Below are positions 6,042 to 6,250 of a DNA stretch of 6,250 nucleotides, piece by piece. Each line of letters starts with the position of its first letter. Positions within the stretch are counted from its first letter, which is position 1. The position numbers and the translations under genes were made by a program. This DNA is from Vulcanimicrobiota bacterium (GTDB lineage: Bacteria; Vulcanimicrobiota; Vulcanimicrobiia; Vulcanimicrobiales; Vulcanimicrobiaceae), in assembly GCA_014305015.1 (NCBI GenBank), contig JACRUB010000087.1, positions 1-6,250 of the forward strand. The letters are read 5' to 3'. The notes under the pieces are model-generated. The model was not told the DNA's origin, did not search any database, and saw only the letters and a program-made list of their open reading frames with translations.

Positions 6042-6250
6042 TGTGCGCCGCCCGTTTCGAAATCCGCCGGTATGAAAGTGGTGTCGGGGTTCCACGCTAC
6101 TTCCCAAAGGTGCGCGTCAGGATCCTGAAAATATCCGGCGTATCCACCATAAAACGTGTCACTGGCCGGTTTGGTAATTTTTGCTCCCGCTCTCGCGGCC
6201 TGGGCCAGAACCGCGTCGACCTCGGCCTTGCTCCCGACGTTGTGCGCGAT
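6038..6250 (-). CDS. VOC-superfamily (glyoxalase-like) protein, C-terminal part
   Basis: Read from the window edge on the minus strand, 70 residues lead to a TGA at 6040-6038. The fragment begins HNVGSKAEVDAVL, continues AARAGAKITKPASDTFYGGYAGYFQDPDAHLWEVAWNP, and ends DFETGGAQ. The AEVDAVLAQAARAGAKI helix, GGYAGYFQDPD turn and the final WEVAWNP strand, whose Glu is the usual metal ligand, are typical of the second beta-alpha-beta-beta-beta module of VOC proteins. These form glyoxalases, dioxygenases and antibiotic-resistance proteins; this subgroup, often annotated just as glyoxalase, has no assigned substrate. The 5' end lies beyond the window. Its stop overlaps the thioesterase GTG. Confidence 0.85.
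   Translation of the reverse strand: MAHNVGSKAEVDAVLAQAARAGAKITKPASDTFYGGYAGYFQDPDAHLWEVAWNPDTTFIPADFETGGAQ

Overview
The window looks like a compact bacterial chromosome segment, G+C-rich by eye. Genes are packed tightly and many junctions are 4-nt ATGA or GTGA stop/start overlaps. The periplasmic-type lipoprotein and signal peptides show a bacterium. The mix of families would suit an environmental lineage such as Eremiobacterota (WPS-2) or another poorly cultured phylum, but this is a weak guess from gene content. There is no phage, insertion sequence, CRISPR array, rRNA or tRNA gene that I can support.

Plus strand, 1-4446: five genes run head to tail. They are a 5'-truncated DUF1611 P-loop protein (DgcN-like), a peptide-type ABC transporter substrate-binding lipoprotein, a C39-like cysteine peptidase without a signal peptide, the tRNA wobble methyltransferase TrmL, and a family 5 (UDGb-type) uracil-DNA glycosylase with four putative Fe-S cysteines. 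Junctions are ATGA, then 1 nt apart (if the peptidase starts at a CTG), GTGA and ATGA, so all five are probably one transcription unit. The first three can be read together as peptide scavenging: bind the peptide outside, cleave it inside, and process D-glutamate or an N-acetylated derivative. This resembles the logic of bacterial murein-peptide recycling clusters. TrmL and UDG look like housekeeping passengers.

Minus strand, 6250-4443: a VOC/glyoxalase-fold protein (C-terminal part only) is followed by a PaaI-like hotdog thioesterase, a small secreted protein of unknown function with two cysteines, an intergenic array of 25-bp tandem repeats that are each a near-perfect palindrome, and a secreted beta-domain protein with a glycine-rich centre. 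The two transcription units converge and share a 4-bp CTAG in which both stop codons lie.

The most unusual items are the palindromic tandem array at 5099-5179, which also supplies the stop codon of the upstream gene, the probable CTG start of the peptidase gene, and the DUF1611/binding protein/peptidase gene set.
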